DNA of 10,000 nucleotides, taken from assembly GCA_020217035.1 (NCBI GenBank), contig JAIWOG010000091.1, positions 1-10,000 on the forward strand, written 5' to 3'. The notes below the pieces were generated by a model. The model was given only the letters and a program-made list of their open reading frames with translations. It had not been told where the DNA came from and ran no database searches. The translations under genes and the position numbers were made by a program. Of this stretch, positions 7,956 through 10,000 are shown piece by piece. This stretch comes from Magnetospirillum sp. (GTDB taxonomy: Bacteria > Pseudomonadota > Alphaproteobacteria > Rhodospirillales > Magnetospirillaceae). Numbering within the stretch: the stretch's first letter is position 1; each line of letters begins with the position of its first letter.

Positions 7956-7990
7956 AAAAATGAAAAACCGGGGGGCAATGGCCCCTCCGG
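7956..7990 (-). terminator. Intrinsic terminator in the 7778-8217 gap
   Basis: On the minus strand CCGG, one bulged A, then GGGGC pair with GCCCCCCGG around the loop CATT, giving nine base pairs with one bulge, followed by TTTTTCATTTTT. This is a textbook rho-independent terminator. No annotated gene ends just before it: the transcript it stops would start somewhere between it and the tRNA-Lys terminator, or it could act as an attenuator for the small gene downstream. Confidence 0.7.
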
Positions 7991-7994
7991 CATT

Positions 7995-8160
7995 TCAGGC
8001 CCCCGACGCTCTGCCGGTAAAACCGGGTGGCCGTCTTCGGAGGTATCCCAAGGGGAGAGTTTGCCCGCATCGTCGCCCAAAACCAAGTCCCCTCGCCCCA
8101 ATTGCGCCACAGCCCAGCAAATTCTGGAACATAATCGGACGTGGAAGGTGAATGGCCGGG
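7995..8160 (-). ncRNA. Possible small RNA or leader ending at the 7956-7990 terminator
   Basis: This minus-strand stretch lies between the alternative-hairpin element and a strong intrinsic terminator. It contains smaller self-complementary parts (AGGGGA with TCCCCT, CCGGT with ACCGG), and GGGGGC at 7999-8004 can pair with the terminator's GCCCCC arm instead of the terminator stem. It does not match an RNA family I know (not 6S, SRP or RNase P by eye). The 5' end is unknown and no clear promoter was found, so the left and right limits are approximate. Confidence 0.25.
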
Positions 8161-8164
8161 GATA

Positions 8165-8195
8165 GAGTCTGACAGTCAGACTCACTGTCAGACTC
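8165..8195. repeat. Three-armed inverted repeat able to form two exclusive hairpins
   Basis: GAGTCTGACAGT (8165-8176) is perfectly complementary to ACTGTCAGACTC (8184-8195) around a 7-nt loop. The loop completes a second copy of TCAGACTC (8176-8183), which can pair with GAGTCTGA (8165-8172) around a 3-nt loop. One arm can therefore pair with either of two identical partners. It could be an operator, a binding site for a dimeric protein, or an RNA switch. Confidence 0.6.
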
Positions 8196-8217
8196 GTTCA
8201 CATTTGTTCCAAAAAAC

Positions 8218-8252
8218 AAAACCCCCGGAACGCTAATCATTCCGGGGGTTTT
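8218..8252 (-). terminator. Intrinsic terminator of tRNA-Lys
   Basis: A 13-bp perfect stem (8218-8230 with 8240-8252) around a 9-nt loop, GC-rich core CCCCCGG, followed on the minus strand by TTTTGTTTTTTGG. It begins 3 nt after the tRNA CCA end. With Ts on the other side too, it may also stop plus-strand transcription. Confidence 0.88.
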
Positions 8253-8255
8253 TAG

Positions 8256-8331
8256 TGGTGAGCCCGCCGGGACTCGAACCCGGGACCCCATGATTAAAAG
8301 TCACGTGCTCTACCGACTGAGCTACGGGCTC
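8256..8331 (-). tRNA. tRNA-Lys (anticodon TTT)
   Basis: A 76-nt gene with all cloverleaf arms. The acceptor GAGCCCG pairs with CGGGCTC; the D arm is GCTC/GAGC; the anticodon stem CGTGA/TCATG encloses loop CTTTTAA with anticodon TTT; the T arm CCGGG/CCCGG encloses TTCGAGT. The discriminator is A and the CCA end is encoded. It reads AAA and AAG lysine codons. It lies between the cyclophilin operon and an intrinsic terminator and probably has its own promoter at 8353-8381. The window shows no copy of its 3' end elsewhere, so there is no sign that it serves as an integration site here. Confidence 0.97.
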
Positions 8332-8343
8332 TCACCTCGAAAA

Positions 8344-8377
8344 CGGGGGCACACCATAGGGACATGATGTGCCCCGG
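8344..8377 (-). terminator. Inverted repeat, possible terminator of the coaD-cyclophilin operon, overlapping the tRNA promoter
   Basis: GGGGCACA (8368-8375) pairs with TGTGCCCC (8346-8353) around a 14-nt loop, followed on the minus strand by CGTTTTCG. The stem could stop transcription about 30 nt after the secreted cyclophilin gene, but the T-run is only four long. The same bases contain the tRNA promoter, so it may instead be an operator. Confidence 0.45.
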
Positions 8378-8381
8378 TCAA
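8353..8381 (-). promoter_or_regulatory. Probable sigma70-type promoter of tRNA-Lys
   Basis: TTGACC (8376-8381) and TATGGT (8353-8358) are separated by exactly 17 bp on the minus strand; five and four of six bases match consensus. A GC-rich stretch GTGCCCCC follows the -10 box, as in promoters under stringent control. Transcription would begin near 8346, about 15 nt before the mature tRNA. Confidence 0.6.
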
Positions 8382-8408
8382 CCCTTGGAAAATACCAATC
8401 CGTGGAAA

Positions 8409-8948
8409 TCACTTCACGTCGGCGGCGACGCGCAGACGCACCAACTTGTCAGGCGTCTCGACGATGCCGTTGCCACCGGTGCCCTTGGTGATCTTGTCGA
8501 CGTTTTCCATACCCTGGATGACGTTGCCCCAGATGGTATACTTGCCATCCAGCGACGGAGCGCTGCCCAGCATGATGAAGAACTGCGAATCCGCCGAATT
8601 GGGGCTGGAGGCGCGGGCCATGCCGACCACGCCGCGAACGAAATGTTCGCCCGAGAACTCGGCCGGCAGCTTCATTCCGGAACCGCCGGTGCCGGTGCCG
8701 GTGGGGTCGCCACCCTGGGCCATGAAGCCATCGATGACGCGATGGAACGGCGTGCCGTTGTAAAAGCCCTTGCGGGTCAGTTCCTTGATACGCTCCACGT
8801 GCTTGGGCGCCAGGTCGGGGCGCATCTCGATCACCACCTGCCCCCAGGGCAGGTCCATGATCAGGGTGTTTTCAGGATCGGCGGCCAAGGCCGGGGTGGC
8901 GGCAACACCCAGCACCACCAGCAGCGTGGCGACAAGCTTCTTGATCAT
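8409..8948 (-). CDS. ppiA: Secreted peptidyl-prolyl cis-trans isomerase, cyclophilin type
   Basis: A 179-residue cyclophilin with an N-terminal signal peptide: MIKK, a hydrophobic stretch LVATLLVVLGVAAT, and a likely signal peptidase I site after ALA (residue 22). It should therefore act in the periplasm, isomerising prolyl bonds of exported proteins. The catalytic block FHRVIDGFMAQGGD is at 68-81 with Arg70 as the key residue; MARASSPNSADSQFFI (110-125) carries the Gln-Phe of the substrate pocket, and LDGKYTIWG (133-141) supplies the Trp. The domain is short, as in bacterial single-domain cyclophilins. GAGGA, located inside the last codons of the upstream gene, lies 7 nt before the ATG, and 3 bp separate the two genes, so they are cotranscribed with coaD. 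It is very similar to its upstream neighbour, which lacks the signal peptide. Confidence 0.94.
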   Translation of the reverse strand: MIKKLVATLLVVLGVAATPALAADPENTLIMDLPWGQVVIEMRPDLAPKHVERIKELTRKGFYNGTPFHRVIDGFMAQGGDPTGTGTGGSGMKLPAEFSGEHFVRGVVGMARASSPNSADSQFFIMLGSAPSLDGKYTIWGNVIQGMENVDKITKGTGGNGIVETPDKLVRLRVAADVK

Positions 8949-8951
8949 GGA

Positions 8952-9431
8952 TTATTCCTCGACGTCGGCGGCAACCCGGATGGAGACGATGCAATCGGGC
9001 TCGTCCACCGAACCGTTGCGGGATGCGGACCCCTTCTTGATCTTGTCGACGAAGTCCATGCCTTCGCTCACCTGGCCCCAGATGGAATACTGGTTGTCCA
9101 GGTGGGGGGCGCGGTCGAACATGATGAAGAACTGAGAATCGGCCGAATTGGGATTGGCGGCGCGGGCCATGGAACAGGTGCCCCGCACATGCTTTTCCTT
9201 GGAGAACTCGGCGTTGAGCTTCTGGCCCGACCCTCCCATGCCGGTGCCCTGGGGACAGCCGGTCTGCGCCATGAAACCATCGATGACGCGATGGAACTTC
9301 AGGCCGTCGTAATAGCCCTGGCGCACCAATTCCTTGATGCGGGCCACATGGTTGGGGGCAAGGTCGGGACGCAATTGGATGACCACGCGACCGTCCTTGA
9401 GTTCAAGAAATAGAGTGTTTTCGCGGTCCAA
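8952..9431 (-). CDS. ppiB: Cytoplasmic peptidyl-prolyl cis-trans isomerase, cyclophilin type
   Basis: A 159-residue cyclophilin when read from the TTG at 9431; a longer reading from the ATG at 9455 adds eight residues (MFSPREDR). I prefer the TTG because AAGGGAGGA ends 5 nt before it, the ATG at 9455 has no good ribosome site, and the protein then begins DRENTLFLELKDG, as cytoplasmic relatives do. Catalytic parts, numbered from the TTG: FHRVIDGFMAQTG at 46-58 with Arg48, SQFFIMF at 99-105, and the Trp in YSIWGQV at 118. There is no signal peptide, so it folds cytoplasmic proteins. It lies between coaD and the secreted cyclophilin in one operon and shares most of its core with the latter, including the ending IRVAADVEE against LRVAADVK, so the pair arose by tandem duplication. 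The family is firm; the exact start is the uncertain point. Confidence 0.92.
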   Translation of the reverse strand: MDRENTLFLELKDGRVVIQLRPDLAPNHVARIKELVRQGYYDGLKFHRVIDGFMAQTGCPQGTGMGGSGQKLNAEFSKEKHVRGTCSMARAANPNSADSQFFIMFDRAPHLDNQYSIWGQVSEGMDFVDKIKKGSASRNGSVDEPDCIVSIRVAADVEE

Positions 9432-9435
9432 TCGG

Positions 9436-9444
9436 TCCTCCCTT
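9436..9444 (-). promoter_or_regulatory. Ribosome binding site favouring a TTG start for the cytoplasmic cyclophilin
   Basis: AAGGGAGGA on the minus strand, whose GGAGG core stands 5 nt before the TTG at 9431. It lies inside the coding region if the ATG at 9455 is used, which argues for the TTG. Confidence 0.6.
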
Positions 9445-9467
9445 GGCGAAAACATGCGCCTACAAGG

Positions 9468-9971
9468 TTAGGCGATGTCGAATTTCTGGTTCAGGCTAGC
9501 GCGGACGCGCGGGCTGACGAAAGAGGAAATGTCGCCGCCCAAACGGCCGATTTCCTTGACGAAGCGCGACGAGATGAACTGACAGCGTTCCGACGCCATC
9601 AGGAACAGGGTCTCGATCTGCGGCGACAGGCGGGCGTTCATGCCGGCCATCTGGAATTCGTATTCGAAATCCGACACGGCGCGCAGGCCCCGGATGATGA
9701 TCCGCGCCCCGCAATCGCGGGCGAAATCCACCAGCAGATTGTCGAAGGACTTCACCTCGATGACCACGTTATGCTGACGCGCCACCTCGGCCACTTCCGC
9801 CTTGACCAGTTCCACCCTCTCGTCCAGCGAGTAAAGTGGCCCCTTGCCGGCATTGACCGCCACCGCGATGATCAGTTTGTCGACCACCTTGGCGGCACGG
9901 GTGACGATATCAAGGTGACCGTTGGTGATGGGGTCGAAAGTCCCCGGGTACAGACCGATTCGCTCACTCAT
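9468..9971 (-). CDS. coaD: Phosphopantetheine adenylyltransferase (PPAT)
   Basis: A 167-residue protein, the normal length for this enzyme, which transfers AMP from ATP to 4'-phosphopantetheine in the fourth step of coenzyme A synthesis, in the cytoplasm. The nucleotidyltransferase signature YPGTFDPITNGHLDI is at 8-22, with Thr11 and His19 matching the nucleotide-binding Thr10 and His18 of E. coli CoaD. Lys43 matches Lys42. RGLRAVSDFEYEFQMAGMN (94-112) and ISSRFVKEIGRLGGD (133-147) complete the active site. The ATG has GGAGG 5 nt upstream. The gene leads an operon with the two cyclophilins: the next start follows within about 40 bp. The order coaD then cyclophilins, often preceded by gyrA, is common in alphaproteobacteria. 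Confidence 0.97.
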   Translation of the reverse strand: MSERIGLYPGTFDPITNGHLDIVTRAAKVVDKLIIAVAVNAGKGPLYSLDERVELVKAEVAEVARQHNVVIEVKSFDNLLVDFARDCGARIIIRGLRAVSDFEYEFQMAGMNARLSPQIETLFLMASERCQFISSRFVKEIGRLGGDISSFVSPRVRASLNQKFDIA

Positions 9972-9999
9972 TGTCCCCTCCGGACAGCGTGGTTTCGGA
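9964..9999 (-). CDS. 3' end of an upstream gene (possibly gyrA), cut by window edge
   Basis: On the minus strand a frame open from the right edge reads SETTLSGGDNE and stops at TGA, overlapping the coaD start by 8 nt. An acidic, Gly-Ser tail of this kind would suit the end of DNA gyrase subunit A, which often precedes coaD in this bacterial class. Only eleven codons are visible, and another frame is also open to a TGA at 9968, so this is a weak call. Confidence 0.3.
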   Translation of the reverse strand, partial: SETTLSGGDNE

Positions 10000-10000
10000 A

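Larger units (their letters stand above)
7778..8217. other. 440-bp gene-poor region between the small gene and tRNA-Lys
   Basis: No convincing protein gene is visible on either strand. The contents are RNA-type signals: the leader hairpin at 7800-7820, an intrinsic terminator at 7956-7990 facing the minus strand, and the alternative-hairpin element at 8165-8195. A minus-strand frame open from 8185 into the small gene has ordinary third-position use and contains the terminator, so I treat it as non-coding. A TTGACG at 7880-7885 (minus) could be a -35 for the small gene but lacks a good -10. Confidence 0.55.

Noticed and set aside
7995..8132. A 45-codon minus-strand frame ending 5 nt before the orphan terminator
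   Set aside because: The position is tempting, but there is no ribosome site before its ATG and the Gly/Arg-rich product looks like random GC-rich translation.
7778..8185. N-terminal extension of the 104-aa protein (136 extra residues)
   Set aside because: The stretch contains an intrinsic terminator and the leader hairpin, and the AGGAGG before 7777 sets the start.
8256..8331. tRNA-Lys as an integration site of a genomic island
   Set aside because: No integrase and no second copy of the tRNA 3' end are present in the window.
8364..9413. Plus-strand open frame of 349 codons over both cyclophilin genes
   Set aside because: Its internal repetition (GGAGHADHA and similar) mirrors the duplicated cyclophilins on the other strand, so it is a shadow.

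Overview
The window reads as a GC-rich (roughly 60% by eye) chromosomal segment of a motile alphaproteobacterium. A Magnetospirillum-like member of the Rhodospirillales is my best guess. This rests on the protein style (PomA/PomB-like stator, PAS-GGDEF-EAL sensor, coaD followed by two cyclophilins) and is an inference, not a database match. No transposase, integrase, CRISPR array or phage gene is visible.

Layout. 1-1155 (+): the end of a flagellar stator A gene and a complete short stator B gene, overlapping by ATGA. 1164-1991 (-): a metallo-beta-lactamase-fold hydrolase, convergent with the stator pair. 2089-5297 (-): a two-gene unit, a three-PAS GGDEF-EAL c-di-GMP enzyme followed by a SAM hydroxide adenosyltransferase whose TTG start overlaps the upstream stop codon (TTGA). 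5421-5720 (+): a small HNH nuclease-like gene, divergent from the c-di-GMP gene. 5724-7777 (-): a 104-aa protein with a faint GspF/PilC-like pattern, followed by a 558-aa protein that looks like a degenerate GGDEF-EAL pseudoenzyme with a repeat-bearing linker. 7778-8217: a gene-poor stretch with an intrinsic terminator, a 5' leader hairpin and a three-armed alternative hairpin. 8218-8381 (-): tRNA-Lys(TTT) with its own terminator and a good sigma70-type promoter set inside an inverted repeat. 8409-9971 (-): coaD, then a cytoplasmic and a secreted cyclophilin in one tight operon. The last 36 bases probably carry the 3' end of another gene (gyrA would fit the usual neighbourhood).

How it fits together. 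Two separate units in the middle encode c-di-GMP-type proteins (one apparently catalytic, one degenerate), and a stator pair lies nearby, so motility or surface-behaviour control is a reasonable but unproven theme. The right third is housekeeping: CoA biosynthesis, protein folding and a tRNA. I do not see a clear new defence or mobile system. The least explained items are the degenerate GGDEF-EAL gene with its small partner, the RNA-structure-rich gap at 7778-8217, and the coupling of a SAM-hydrolysing enzyme to a c-di-GMP enzyme.
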